Shown in pieces: positions 18,936 to 33,430 of a stretch of DNA of 64,000 nt. A program made the position numbers and the translations under genes. Position 1 is the stretch's first letter; each line of letters opens with the position of its first letter. Origin of the DNA: Opisthocomus hoazin (Eukaryota; Chordata; Aves; Opisthocomiformes; Opisthocomidae); assembly GCF_030867145.1 (NCBI RefSeq), contig NC_134454.1, positions 72,611,037-72,675,036 on the forward strand. The letters run 5' to 3'. The notes under the pieces are model-generated. The model saw only the letters and a list, made by a program, of their open reading frames with translations, did no database searches and had not been told where the DNA came from.

Positions 18936-21900
18936 ACTGGTTCGGCCAATGTTGCTGCTTGGCAGCTACCAGTGTACTGCAGTTCTGTCTGCCATGCAAA
19001 ACCCTGAGCAGTGCTCGAGGCACTTTGACAGAGACTACAGAGATCAAATGCTCTCTACTGTCTTAATCTTTAATATTTCCTGTGTTATAAATGAGAATTT
19101 CTAGTACTTTTTGTAATGTGTCTCAGGTGTTTTGCAGTAGTTGAGCAACGGCTGCTTAGGAGCTCTCACAGTATTTTCCATTGTTTTGACTGCACGGAGC
19201 AGTGGAATTACCACACTGTTTCATATTCTCTCAGAGTATGCATTATGAATACCGAAGAGTACATCACTGATTTAGATTTTTCATTTGGTCTGTTGGGATC
19301 CACTTTATATGGAGTTATCCCAGGATTTAGAATAAGGGCACTTTCAATTTATAATGATTTTTGTTTCATGTTTTCTTTTTTAAATAAAGGAATTTCAGTC
19401 TCCTTTCAATATTGCCTTAAAATTCTGAACCACTTCCCTGCTCATTTTCAAACTCTTCCTCCACATATATTCCTATCTTCAAGTGGAAACGTGACATACT
19501 CTAGATAATATTAAATTACAGTCTTCATATTTCCCACTCTAACCTCACTATTTAATGTAAATGTGGGATTAGTGACTTTAGAAGACATGCAAGCCTGCCC
19601 TTTCAAAGTAATTATTTTATGAGACATGTCAAAGATTGCTTTATTTTTACATAATGCTGAAAACAAGTGTCAGGTACTGTGTGTCTGCGCGGAAGGCCTG
19701 AATCTTTATCAGCCACACACACAATAGGTGTGTTTACACTTCTTTAGTTACAGTTTCCTTCTGCATACTGCCATGGCATCTTTAGCTGATGAAGTTATAT
19801 TCCATTTTGAGTTTGGAGAGAGCGGAGGGGAAAAAAAAAGAGAGGCAAAGAGGAATAAAATAACAGGGAAGGAGTGAATTACAGTGGATGAAAGGATGCA
19901 GGAAGACATCAAAGTCTGCTGGGAATCAGTCAGGATCTTGCTTCCTCTTGGCAACATTAGAGCTGCAAGGTGAATTAATAGGCAGGAACTGGAAACTGAG
20001 TGGTTATTTTCTTGTAAAAGGATTATATAAAAACCATGAATAAAGGAATTACACTCACGTGGGTGCCAAGAAACTTTTGCCTAATGGATGCACAGCTGAT
20101 GTATCCATATCACACTTTAGGAGTTCATTCTCTCTGAAATACATTGTTTTCTTTTTATATTAAAATCTAAAAACAAAACAGCCTTTGAGGTGCCCAATTA
20201 AAAAACAGTTTTGAAAGTGTGCAGACACATGGTTTCAAAAGAAAGCAGTCTAGCGCTGCATTTCTACAGAAGCCAGATCAGTTTATGCAGGCAGCTACTA
20301 CCTGCTTCCTTCATGTCTCTGTCAGGTTTCCCTCTCTACAGTCCATACAAAACCCATTTAACAATTAAAACATAGATTTATAAATCCATTTACCAGTACA
20401 ATTACGAAACTTTTCCTTTCTTAGACTCAACAGATAACATTACATGTATAATGTGTAGTGAAAGTATTTCTTTCTGCCATTACTCAAATATGAAAGGAAA
20501 ATAACTGTAAGAACTGATATAATCAGAAAATGTTAGGTGAATTTCAAAGCAGACATATAACTTTGTAAGAAAAACGTGAACAGACAAAAGTCTGTCTTTT
20601 TCTCAGTAGCCTGTTTGTAGCAATGCCTGGTAGCAGCTGTATAGAGAAGAGTATCAGAAACAAGGCAAACACAGGGGTTTGGGGTATTTCTTTCCTGATT
20701 TATCCTCTTGGCCTCTGGCGATAATGACAGGGACTTTCTGAGCTAAAACCATCATATCATCTGGATTTACCATTTTTTAATTTATGTAATCCTATTTATG
20801 TTTTTAGCCTCTGCAACATCCTGTGGCAAGGCATTTCACAATATCATCATGAGTCATGTGGAAAGCACCTCATCTTTTATATTTGTACTGCATGTGTTGT
20901 AAAAAATAATGATGCATCATTTTTACTCACCTTCTCTATGATGCTGATGATGTCATATAGCTTTTCCCCTTAAAAACATCTTTTCCAGAAGCTAAAGAGT
21001 CAAAGCCTGTTTATTGTATGGAGCATCTAGCTGTACATTGATCCCCTTGCATTATTTGTAGCTCTATTATAAAATGTGTAGATCTCAATATCTGAACAGT
21101 ATACAGAACACAGGTGACCCTAGCACAGGGATCCACGTTTTGCCCTGAAATTCCTTCCTAGTAATTCCTATAATTTAATTTGTATTCTAGACTACAGCTG
21201 AATACAGAGTTCATATTCTCAAGGGATTGTCCACAAATGCTCTACAGCTTCTTTCTTGTTTGAAACAATTTGCAAATAATGGCATATTTCTCACTTCATT
21301 ATTCATCTTTGATGAAAACATTTCATTAGGAGCAAATTCTCCTGTGAAAAACAAATGAAGTTACTCCTATACAAATTGTTATGCACAGTAATTTTTGCAT
21401 TCATTTTGGTATTCTAGTATTTGCAGTGTCCCTAAAGAATCTGCTTCATAGTCAATGGACTTGGAATGGCCGTAGCAGGCAAGTTCTTGCACATTCAAGA
21501 GGTTATCAACCACTTCCAGGCAGATGTCTTTGGCAGTAAATTTGTGAAATCCAATTTTTTTCCACTTGTTTAACTAGCTGATGAGAAGAGTGAAAGACTA
21601 ATGTAGAGTTTTATAGATTTAATACTGCGAAAAACAGACATTGCCATCTAATCTGAGTTCCTGCATATCACAACTTGTTGTGTTTCACCCTGTGAGTCCT
21701 GTAAGAAGCCTTATGGATGTCTATTAGAAAGACATATAGTCTTTGGATGAAATCTACAGGTAACTTCATTCCATTCCCAACAGTTACACCTGCTAAAAAA
21801 TTGAGTGTGATTTTGCATCCTGTTCATTTACTAGGGGCAAAAGAATTTTGGTATTTCTCTGCTAGATTCATGAGTTGCCTTTTAACAGATCTACTTTCCT

Positions 21901-22427
21901 CTCTCCAGCAAAGTACCTCAAACATTGAATGGGAAATAAGTGCTGTTCGGACGATTACAACCAGGCATGATTTGTTTTCCCCTGGAAAGATTACTTGTCC
22001 AATTACTATTTTCAAATATGTTGCAGCTGATGTTATGGGACCATGTGGAGTTAGCAACTATATATTATAAAAGCCTTTAGAAATCAGCACAGATTTCAAA
22101 ATGGAGCCATACAGGAAACAGTGGTAAGCATGTCTAGAGGAAGAAAAGGGATCAGGCTTTAAAGGCTATTACAAAAGTAGCTAGTTTTGTTCCTACTAGA
22201 ATTTACAAAAGCAGCTTTATCTCCGTCCTAACTCATTTACCCAATCCTGTAAATATCACTAGGCTTCTCTAGGCATTACACCTGCACAAATTCTGTCCAA
22301 CAACAGTGACTCTGAAATGATTTTTTTTCAGAAGTTCTCACCAATACCATATACTTTTGACGCTCTTACAAACAGAGCAGGTACAGGACAGGAGGCGGAA
22401 TGCCAAACAATATGTGAATGGCTAAAT

Positions 22428-22476
22428 GAGAGGAGGTAACAGAAGAGGTAAGAGATGAACGAGAGGAGGTAACAGA
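22428..22476. repeat. short tandem duplication
   Basis: GAGAGGAGGTAACAGA occurs at 22428-22443 and again at 22461-22476, 33 bases apart, with a partial AAGAGGTAAGAGA between them. It is a purine-rich local duplication with no evident function. Confidence 0.6.
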
Positions 22477-24599
22477 GACTAACACCCCAAGACACTCTGC
22501 TCAGAGACATTTTTCTTTTATGTGCTGAAATTACCTAGAGAGAAAAAACATCTGTGTACTTTTTTTTCAGAAAAGCAAAATATCTATAAAATAAAGAAGG
22601 GGCTGGAAGTAGGAAAAGAAGTCTATTCCGTGCAGAGTGGAAAACTGCTTACAAATGAAGATAACATGAACTAGAACTACTACCCTCTTCAGGGTTTGGG
22701 GGTGGTACATTATATCAAATTACACTCCTGTTTGGGGCAGAAAACATGAAGAAAAGGTGAGTTCTGGGGGCATGAAAAGAAGCGATGTGAACTGTTCTAC
22801 AAAGACTCTGGTATAGCTGATCCTCAGATGACCTGACCAGTGTAGGGAGGGAAAATAAAACAAACAATTTGAGTGCAGTATCCATCAGGTACTAATTACC
22901 AGAGGCACAAGTTTACATTACATAAGTGCTGGCTATACGAGAGGCAGTAACAGAGCTATCACAGTGCTTGGACGTCCTTCTCCCAAAGCTTTCAGCTGCA
23001 TTGTAGATGGTCCAAATTTGCAACATTTTTACAGAGACCTACCAAATTCAAGGAGAGTTTCTGGCTGAAAGCCAGAATTTTCACTCAGCACTCAGCTCTG
23101 TGAGGAAAAGTTTTCTTTCCTAGAGCAAAATATAAGCATTACAAAATTGCTACCAGTCTGGAAAATCTGACACAACTAACTCTGAAATAAAGCATTAGAT
23201 ATGGGCTTGTTTGAATGACTCTGTTGATGAATAGCTCAACATGCTGCAGCAGGGCTGGGGGTCCGGGTGTGTTGTTCTGGGGCACTGAGCTTCTGCACCC
23301 TGACATCCTCCCAAGTTTCCATTTTCTTAATGCTCTGGCATAGTCCCAGGGATCCCTGAGTATCCTTGGGACTTGGTTGCTGCAGAGCAGCACTGCAGAA
23401 GCAGAGATCGTTAACACTGCTGGGGGCTGGCTGGCTGCCCAAGAGACACAGATTTGGAAACACAGGCTCCTCAGCAGTGCATGGGCAGTTGATTGGCAGT
23501 GTACCTGTTTGTCTCTATGGTTTTCAAAACTGAATTTAAGGTTCTTAGACATCAAATGCTTTTGAAAGTTTCAGTCTTGATCTGTGGACAGACTGCAGAA
23601 TTTTTCTTGCTGAAGAAGTATTTGGCGGCAGCCTAACCCTGAGCATGATGCTCAGGTAGCCTGTGGAGCTTGCTGTGCAGGTGACAGGAGGATGCCCTTT
23701 TGATTTATAAGCTAACCTGCAAAAGAAGTCTAAGAATTGGCCTCTTACAGCATTTGCAGCGCTTCCACTAAGATGTCCCGCTGCTTCTCAGCATATTTTT
23801 CAAGACAAAATATTGTCACCTCCTTTTCCCTCTATCTACATAACCAGAAAATGTGTTTTGCAATGACTTCTAAGTAATGTGATACACTGCCACTAATACC
23901 TCCTCACACACAGAAAACTGCCAGGCTCCTCAGCTAGCTCCCAGGCTGGCAGGGTTTATCCACTGTTGATGGCAGACCCTGCCATTTTGACTCTGTGTTT
24001 CTGAGGCAATAGTTTCTTTCAGTCATTATCAGAAAGAAAGTGGGGAGGGAGAAAACCATAACTTTATTGCTTTTTCTGTTTCTTTCCCTTATTTTTCTTT
24101 AAATACAGTATCTCAGCTACTTAGGCACAATATGATTAATGAGAACTGATGACCTTACTGTAGATTTGAATATTATTTAAGTACATGGTTTAGCAAAGGG
24201 ATCGCATTTGCTGCAATGTTCCAGAAGGGTGTGTTCTGCTGTGTGACAGTAGCTGGTAGCTTTTCTTCATAAAGGGTAAGGTGCTGGACACAGCTCTGGC
24301 ACAAATGCCTGTGCCCCAGTAGAGATCCCTAGAGTTCCCTTGCTGCTCAGTCCAGAGGCTGAAGAACACACTGGAGTTTTTGTTAGGCTACCTAATTACA
24401 TTGCTTAATTGCACGGTGTCAGCATCAAGGAATCTCAGGCACAAATGAAACCTCATTGCATCAGACATCCAGATGCCCAGTATAAAGAGCTTACTACCTC
24501 ATGCTCCTTCTGTGTCCCTTCTACCAGCCTACTCCTGCCTCCACCTTTGCAATAATAATCACATTTGTTGCATGGATGTACTGGCTTTCTGTGGAACAG

Positions 24600-24700
24600 T
24601 ATGTAGTACTCCACGCCAGAGGAAATTTCATTGCTCCGTGTCTCAGTTCCCCTTTCTCTAAAATGGAAGGCAACAATAATACTTCCCTTAGAAGTACTGT
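24600..24700 (-). repeat. possible MIR-like SINE relic
   Basis: The plus strand reads GTGTCTCAGTTCCCC (from 24639), then CTAAAATGGAAGGCAACAATAATAC. This resembles the reverse complement of the MIR-type core (CTCAGTTTCCCCATCTGTAAAATGGG...AATAATA). A match of this length in a diverged relic is suggestive but not decisive. Confidence 0.4.
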
Positions 24701-25108
24701 AAGTAAATCTTACTGTAGTCCATACATTCACAGCTATGATTTGGCTAACAATGGTGAAGATCTAAGTAAAAGAAATATCTATTAATGAGTAAGATATTAC
24801 AATCAATCAAAGCATTGACACAATGACGACACCCTAGAGGGCAGCAAGAATTTTTAAGAAAGATGAGAGACAAATAGGCTATGTTGGTGATTTTTTCATG
24901 CCTATTTATTCAAAGGATTTAAAATACTACAGTCATTGTGTTTGGGAATGAAACACAGAGAGCACCTGGCTAAATCAGTGTCCTCAGAAATATGCTGAAG
25001 TATGTATGTGGTCTCTGCAACAGCTCCAGACAAGCATATGTTTAAAATGAACAGGCTTACCTACTCTCATGCCCTGGATAACAGTTATAAGCAGTTAAAG
25101 ACTGCTTA

Positions 25109-25262
25109 TATCATAGATCATAGATCATAGATCATATATCATATATATCATATATATTATATATATCATATATATCATATATCATATATCATATATTCTA
25201 TTCTATTCTGTTCTATTCTATTCTATTCTATTCTATTCTATTCTATTCTATTCTATTCTATT
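25109..25262. repeat. composite microsatellite: (ATCATAG/ATCATAT)n then (TTCTA)n
   Basis: The left half (25109-25195) is alternating ATCATAG, ATCATAT and ATATAT units. The right half (25196-25262) is about thirteen TTCTA pentamers with one TTCTG variant. The whole is highly repetitive and probably length-variable between individuals. The units resemble degraded CR1 tail octamers, which may have seeded the expansion, but no CR1 body is next to it. Confidence 0.93.
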
Positions 25263-26171
25263 TCTGTTCTTCTTCCTGTTAGCCACTTTTGCTAGCAGTC
25301 TAGCTTTCCTCCCTTTTGAATATATATCATTTAATCTATGTACCTGTAAAGAAAGAAACAAGGATAAATCAGCGGAAACATAGGGACAAAGACCATCCAG
25401 ACAGTGCTTGGGAGTGGCTGTGTTGTATATCAGTATTTTTTAGTTACCTCATGAGATGGTAGCATGTTTTGGCAAGTCAGATTTGCTAAATGCATCTCGT
25501 GTACTTCCCGTGCTGACCTCAGAGCCAGTCTTTCCATGGGGAAAACCTTTTTCTTCTTTGCCAGGATTTAATATATACAAATGCACAGTCGTTTAACATA
25601 TAGCTTATTTTCTTTATTTTTTAAAGACCATTGCTGTTGTTCTTTCCAAGTAAAATAAAATTATAATCTTGTGAAATAAGCATTCTCTTAAAGTGTAAAC
25701 AATATAAAATATAAACGTCCAGGTTATATGCTGTGCCATGAACCTTAACTGGTATCCTCTTCCAGCCCTATTCTAGATGATCACTCAGTGAAAAGACAAC
25801 ACTTACACCCATACTGAAAGAACACGGAAAAAAAATCGTATCATATTCCAGGATAATCAATCTCTCAAGTCTGATGCTGAAGGAAGATGAAGTAACATCA
25901 GAGGTTTTTGAACTGTCAGTTTCACAGGCATAAAAAGTAAATATTCAGTTATTCATACAGATAATTTAATCTTTCTCCATCCATGAAGGTGTATTAGTAA
26001 TTCGTTCTTGACGAGCACGATCACAGATTTATAAAGTCAAAATCTAAACCTCAGGGCTCACAGATCCTTAAAACACCCTGTTCTTAAGTGCTTACACATT
26101 AAATGGATTTTGGCCATACAGCTCGTGGCCAGATGCCATATCTGATAATGCTTTTCCATGCCTCAACACAG

Positions 26172-26191
26172 CTGATAATGATAATTATCAG
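26172..26191. repeat. perfect inverted repeat with GATA loop
   Basis: CTGATAAT, four-base spacer GATA, ATTATCAG: an 8-bp perfect stem. Another CTGATAATG lies about 20 bases upstream. It contains several GATAA and TAAT motifs and could bind GATA or homeodomain factors; this is inference only. Confidence 0.55.
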
Positions 26192-29100
26192 TTTATATAT
26201 TTTGTTATAGTAATAAAAATGGAGTCAAATGACCAAAATCTACACTAGTAGGAAGAGGAAATAGTATCAAATCAAATCTAATCCTGCAGCTCCGCAAATT
26301 TGGAAGACAACTACTACTGTTGCATATCTGATCATTTCCCCTTAGATAAAAATATCTAATAAAACCTAGGAAAGCTCATTTTGCTGCCTTTTTTTTTTTT
26401 TGCCATATCCTACAGGGTTAACAAATATTACAACCATGCAAGAGATCAAAGGCAAAATTTGTTTTCAATACATCATTCCTTAAGGAAGCAAGCAAAACAC
26501 AATACTTTACTCAGGTGATAGGAACAAATGTTTTGCTGAGTTGCTTTTAAAGGTATAAATGAGTCCATTTTGAGAGAAGGAAATAAATTACTTCAAAACT
26601 GGAGCTTCAACTTTATAGCCCATCACTATTCCCCTCCCTGCTGGAGAACACTCAGATCCTAGAAAATTTGAGCAGTCTGACAAGGTCTGGCTGGAAAATC
26701 TGGGATTACAAGGCAGAAAGCATGAAGATGACTATGATAGCTGGATCTTAAATCAGAGTGACTATGCTCTGGTACAATGCCTGGAGGCAGTTGTGCACAG
26801 TAAAGAGACATCATAAATGAATATAGAAACCAATATTTACTCAAAATTCAGAAAACATGCAATAGATCATACTTTTTCAGAGATTACATACCTGCTGGGC
26901 AGCTGCAGGCAAATACTTCTACAGTACAGAGCACTGAAGGTAGGTGTGTTTTATCTATTATTTTAGAAAAACTAAGCACAGCTGTTTTTCTTTTTTAATG
27001 ATTGCCAAAGATGGCACTGGCTTTTATGAAAGAGTACTATAGTTTATCACTATTAGGAGACTTCAATCTATGGTTTTCTTCCTTAGACTGAGATAATTAA
27101 AATTCTTGTCTGCTTCACTGGGAAGAACAGGCCAGGTTGTGATGGACATGTCACCCTTTGTTTGGCATGACTTGTCTCTTGTTCTGGCTTCAGGAAATGC
27201 CCTGGTAGCCCAGTCTCCTACAGGATTCCAGTAGGCAGGTTTACTCTCAGTTTGGGATATTTACAAAGTTCAGAAGAAGGGCTAAAGAAAGTCCTATGAG
27301 ACCGATTCACTGGAGTTAATTTTATGAGAAAAGGACAATTGTAATGACAGTATCATACATTATATGGAAAATAACTGGGCATACAACATTGCACACACAC
27401 TTCTCCATCACCCAAACACTGTGCGGAACCCATTTGTTCACTGGTACTGCTGGTGGAAACCACATTGCAATCATACTCACTTTTGTGCAGCTCTTGTTCT
27501 ATAAAACCATGGTTTTATCTTTCACAGATTAGCTTCCCTCTCTCCTGGACTTTTCTATTGACAGTTGGTATCAGCTGGGACTCTCAGCCCTGAGTCCCCA
27601 GCAAGCAGCTCAAGGAACCTGTCCTCAGTGGTGTGCTCCAGCCAGCTTTCCCTGGGGACCGTTTCACACTGTCAGTACTGTTGAGGAAGAGCTCTCCTCT
27701 CTCTGTCCGCTCAGCCAACACCTAGAAAATACTTGCTTTTACTGTGCTAGTTGCTTTTACAAGCGAAAGGCGGCTTTGGGTACTGTAAAATATGCATTCT
27801 CTGTGCTTTCAGTTCTTTTTGGTGTATATTACTTGTGTCATTGTGTGTCACTGTCCTCATCTTCTTTCGGAGCTGTGTGTTGGTGTGCTGTGGTTTTGCA
27901 TGAGTTATGAGTTGAGAACTGCTGCCCTGCAGCACGAGAAGAGTAATGCAAAAAGGGTTCTTGGAACAGAGGAAAGAACCCAAATTCCACCTTCTACACC
28001 GGATAAATCGCTATCACCTGTTCCTGCATCTTTGACACGGGGCTGCATCATTTTCAGATAAAGGTTTCTACCCTCACAGGAACAGGTTCTTAGTGATATT
28101 CCCTGCTATGTATGACACACTGTATGCATGGCGGTAGGAAAAGCCCGAGTTTTTGAGGCTGATCTCTTTGAGGGCTCCTGTGTGCACATGCAGAAAGCAG
28201 GCTCTGATTTAGTATGCACTCATGTATTTCAGCGAACTGTGGAGGAAACGATATAGTGCATTCATCTCACATAGCATTGATGACAATCCAAATCTGATTA
28301 TGCTGAGGTGAGTGGAAACTTTGACAAGATGTGTTTGAAAGCTCAGGCTGTTATATTTTTGTTACTGCAACGGTGGTGGTAGATCTCAAAAGTATCACTC
28401 CCTAAGTCCATCAGGGAGTTTACACATTTTGTTTATTTTTCTGTCAGCTTACATCTTTTACACAGGAGAAGAATCATTTGAACAAAAATGTGTGATTGGT
28501 GACTTCTTTGGCAACATGGAAAACCCAGCTGTTAGAAAGGCCAGCTCTTCTAATGCTGGGCCAGGGCCTGTGGCCCAGTGGCATGGCCACTTTGCATGTG
28601 AAACTCCCATGAGTCTAAGTGAGAGGAGACAGAGGCACTACTGTCTGGGGAAAACATACAGAAAGGTCAGGAGACGGGCCTTCAGCCCACAGAAATTGCC
28701 CAGGAAAGGTCATATAGACATAGCAAGGTGATCTTGCCTGGTAGGTGTTCTCCATGACAGGGTATACTTCCCAGACATCATTGAAACAATGACTTTTATG
28801 CAAACGTTTGAAACGGGAGCACAGAACAAAATGTTTTCTCGAGCAAGAATGCATACTTTACCCTAAGTGAGGCTCTGGAGCTGCTGGAGCTGAACTACAA
28901 AAATAGTTCAGCTTGAACCTCCAGGAGACAAGGGCAAATGCAACTGGGTAAACAGAAGGTGAAAGATCATGGTGGCTCAGGTGTGACTGAAGATAGCCCT
29001 CGGTTCAGAGGGAATTTGTGGGAATGGCCAAATTTCCAGGCACGCTTTCTGGTGCGCCCTGCAGAAAGCAAACCCTGCCCACCAAAAAACAGCTCGGAAA

Positions 29101-29700
29101 AGCAGTTTTCACCCAGGTTTTCTCATACCAGCAGCTTCATCCAGTATGGATGTTGTAGGAACAATCCTGTAAGTAAAACTGCTTCCTCAGTTAAGTAGCC
29201 CATAGGTGGCTGGCCCAACATCCTGACCTAAAGAAATCAAATCAAATGATACAAAGATGAGCTCAAAGCAGCAGGGAAAGGAAAGAATACATTCCACTTA
29301 CTGCTGAAAGGGCTCAGTGGAACAAAAAAACCCCCTCAACATCCCCCTTAAAAATATCTAACTACTATAGCATGATTTTCATCAAGTGATCACATTATGT
29401 TGATTAATCACTGCAGGAAATGAGTACCTCAATTCAGGTTTTATGCAGACCAGCAAGAGGGTGCAAGGAAGTCTGTGTTGCGTATTGCTACTATACCTTT
29501 CAAGTTTTTACGGCCCTCAAGAGAAATGAGGCATTCATAATGTGGGGGAAAAATAAAAATCATAGAGAGCACCATAAATCTAAAGGACCAAGTTGTGGAA
29601 ATCACTTCTTTAAACTGACACAGCTGTGATTAACTGGCAATGGCTTTTACAGTTAGAAAAGTTTTTGGATATAGTTGTTTGCCCAAAGAAAGTTTCTGGT

Positions 29701-29723
29701 GAAAAAAAAAAAGAAAAAAAAAG
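29701..29723. repeat. A-rich simple repeat
   Basis: Long A run broken by single G residues. No recognisable retroposed body precedes it. Confidence 0.6.
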
Positions 29724-32700
29724 AGCAAGTACAAGTATTTAATCAAATCCTTGTTTTGGGTCTGGTGGGATGGAATATGTTAAATCACAAGCCTTGCACC
29801 TCAAGAAGCTTGGTTTTGAAGCTGTTCTGATCACAGAGACTTAACTTTCCAGTAGACACTGGCTCACATTTTTTTATAAAACCACCCACAGGATTCAGTA
29901 GTCTTTGTTCAGCAAAGCACTGGAATAAATCATCATTCATGAATGAGCTCTACTTGCTCAGCCATCTTTGCAAGTTTAGACAATCTCTGTATATAAAACA
30001 ACGGTCCCCTGTTTCCTGTATTCAAAGACCAGCTTGCCAGTCAAAATTAAAAAGGCTATATGCATGTGTATGTATGTATAGTTAAAGAAAACAAAGGTAA
30101 TTATTGTTGATATTGAAGTCTATATAGAGACCTGAATCATAATTGACTTAAATGCCATGGAATCACTTGTACTTACTCAGGATGTACGAATAATGCTACA
30201 AATCAAAATAATAGCATCCTTCATCCATTTTGCATTTCCGTTCCCCACAGGAGACTGTGCAAAGTGAAAAGCAAGCACAGCAGTGTCTTAAGAAATGTAA
30301 TCTTCCACTAAGGAATAGCTTTACTGCCACAGAGTAAAGATCTAAGTCTAGACAAACAAATCTTCTGAGTTTGACCAGGATCGCTGTGCCTGTACAAGCA
30401 GATTGAACAGGCTCAAGAACGTTCCTGGGCATGAAAAGCAACCATACAGCTCGTAAAACTGCTAGAGTGATCCTTTGCACAATTTTACCGTACAGAAACT
30501 CCTACACAATTTCCAGTCAGCATGGACCGTGAACCACGTCTTTACTGTATCTTTGTTTCTTTCCTTGCATTCATGCATGCTAGAGTTGCCAAGAATATAT
30601 GTGAATAAAGATCCACAGAGCAGTCAATGTAAAGGAAGAGTTTACACAAAGTAACACCATTTACTGATAATAAAATTATATTACAACAGCCAGAATTTTT
30701 AGCTTTATTCAATGGGTAAATGATACCCTAAAAGCCAAAACCAAAATCAGTCCTCATTTGGACCGATTCATAAATCATAGCACCACACCAAAGCGTCTGC
30801 TGCCCAGGCCATGGAAACTCCACTTACAAAGAAACAAGAGAAAATTTTCATAATAAATCTCATACACACATGCCATCAAATCTTTCAGTCCTCTAAGGAA
30901 AAGTTTGATTCAAGTAAATAAGCTTGGGGTTTACAAACATAAAAAATCTCTGTGGAAAGAAAGTAAATGCATATGGTAGCTTATTGATGAAAAAGCCCAC
31001 TTCAAACCAATGTATGTAAATTTTTGAAGTAGATTAATCTAGGACATGAACATCATTCCTTAAAGTGACTAAGACTCCAGTAAGCTTTCCTAATAACAAC
31101 AACACAGGAAAAGAAGAATCTGGGAAGGAAAGACCACAATCCAACTGGAATCTCATTTAAAGACATAGCCAGAACTACAGGTAGGGAGTATTTTAAATTT
31201 ACACTGCCAATTTTGCATAGATGAAAGGAAAGGATGAGAGGAAATTGTGTATATAAAACTCCTTACCTTTTAACAGCATCCTTCTCGGCATACTCTTTCA
31301 GCCACACATTCTTGTTCTCATGTATAAGTTAATAGTGTGTACATATGCTTTTTGTATTGTAGGACTGTAATTTCAATACTTCATTATTATTCATGGCCGC
31401 ACATTTTTACATTTTAACTGAAATGTACTCAGTATTGTATTTTAATGCTAATATTATTTCTAAAGGCTAGCTGTGTGAGCAACAGAGTGAGTGACAGGGA
31501 AAAGAACTGCAATAGATCAGAAATTCAGGTCACATTAGCATAGCTGTACAGAATATGAAGTCATTGAACAACATAACAGCAAAATGGTTGTCTCCCCAGC
31601 AAGTCCTCTCTTTATTGTATAACTTTTTGGTAGTGGAAGAGACTACTGGAGATTTCTATTTAAAAAAAACAAAAAAGAAAAGATCTGGACAAAAAAGGTA
31701 AGCCAGCCTGTCAGAGAGAGAGAATTGCCACAGCTAAGGTTCAGCAAGTTGTTTAGCAGCCACCCAAAGATCTTTACAACCAGGACATAAAAATGGACCA
31801 AATGCTACTGGTGCAGTCAAGGGATGTGGCTGAAAAAAAGATGCAAAGGTCCAAAGCATACAATATCTGATGGAATCTGAAGAAAGCTTGATACTAAAAG
31901 ATAAGGTAGTAAGGGAGACTTTGGTGTTTCCTTCACAAAGAATAGCCATAAATCAAGATGCTTTTTAAGCAGAAAAAAAAACATGATACAAGTAGGAGCA
32001 TGTCAGCAGCCACAGAAAAGACTTGAGCTTTTTGATATTTACGTCTTACTGATTAGCATGGCAAGCACGAAATCTAAGTTTGCAGAAGATAATAAAGATC
32101 CAAATAGTGGAATAATACAATTTCACACAGATGGAATGTTGCATAAAGAGCAACATGCCAGCTACGTGGTAACACGTACAGAGGAGGCCTGACTGGTCCC
32201 TTGAAATTCCCCATGGGCAAGAATTTAAAGGCCTCTAGCCAAACATGTCATTGCCAAAAAGACAGCACATCAAACCTACCAAAAGCTACCACATGAAGGT
32301 AGTTAAAACCTGTAACACTCCGCATGTCAAAAAGCTGTTGCAAATAGTGGTATCTTAATACTTAGTTTTGAGTCAACAGAACTGGTTTAAATTACATTCA
32401 TAAATATAGATGCAAATATATTTAAGGTTAAATACATAATTACATATTTACATTAATATATATATTTAAATTAGCTTGGGCTCTGACTTTTCTCATCCTC
32501 AAAATTCTTCATACTGAATCAATCTCAGTAGATGGTGGTGAGCAGAAATCCCCCCAAATCCCAAGCTATTTGTCTAGGAGAGAAGGAGGGAGCAAGAAGT
32601 TTGTCTTAAACAGTCAGGAAAATTATTCAGCGGCTCACATGGGAAAAATAATCTGATCAGAGCTGAAAATCAGCAAGGAAAGTATCAGCTGTCTATTCCT

Positions 32701-33415
32701 TTTCTGGACTATTTTACCTGTACAGACTCCATGAGAACATGTAAATAAAATATAAGACAGGTTCCAAGGAAATGACAGCTAACTGAGCCATTCTTCATTC
32801 TGCCCAAGATCTGTAAGAAAGTTGCTACTGCTGCAGCTAAGCCTACTCCATGCAAGTACAGCGAGACATCGCCCCAAGCATGCTGTTAGACTGAGCTCTA
32901 CAGCTACAGGACTGCAGGCTGTAGAAAACTTTGGGGTTTTTTTTCTTCATTTCTCCTGAACAATGGAAAGCTTTCTCTTTAAAAGTTACAAATTAGAATT
33001 GCTTTGCTGATGATAAGCTCTGGCTTTTGTTGAGGAAATCTTAAGCCAGGAGTTCCTGTACTTTTTTCCAGACACGACCTCTTGAGGCTTGTGCTGTTCT
33101 TGCTTCTGCAGCAGTCACTGTTCCTGCTGCTAGTGTTATTCCCACCGCTTCAGGATTTTGCAAAATGCCAGTTTTGTGGAACTGGCTGAAATCCCATAGC
33201 TGACGCCTTGCACAGGGGCTCACTACATTCAGTGCTGCTACTAAAAGGGTTTTATGCCCCGTTCAGAGCTTCAGTTTCTGTGTGTTGAATTACAATTCTC
33301 TCCCTCAAATTTGAATGGAAAATGTTTGCCACATTTATGGAAACCATCTTGAGGGACCATTATGTGGGCTAATAAAAAATGCCGATTTTAAATCTGCTGG
33401 GGTGTTTGTTTGTTG

Positions 33416-33430
33416 TTTTTTTTTTTTTTT
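33416..33430. repeat. T15 homopolymer
   Basis: Fifteen T after a TGTTTGTTTGTTG stretch. It may be a minus-strand A tail, but no body is recognised. Confidence 0.65.

Larger units (their letters stand above)
18272..25108. other. noncoding stretch, only repeat relics seen
   Basis: No coding exon or RNA gene is recognised. It holds an ATT-rich segment with an apparent ancient-repeat relic (18803-18935), a 16-base tandem duplication (22428-22476) and a possible MIR-like relic (24600-24700). The frames of 115-138 codons near 21717, 19116 and 23139 lack family features and have no matching splice sites. Confidence 0.55.

Noticed and set aside
25109..25262. CRISPR-like or satellite array
   Set aside because: Units of 5-7 bases without unique spacers are a microsatellite.
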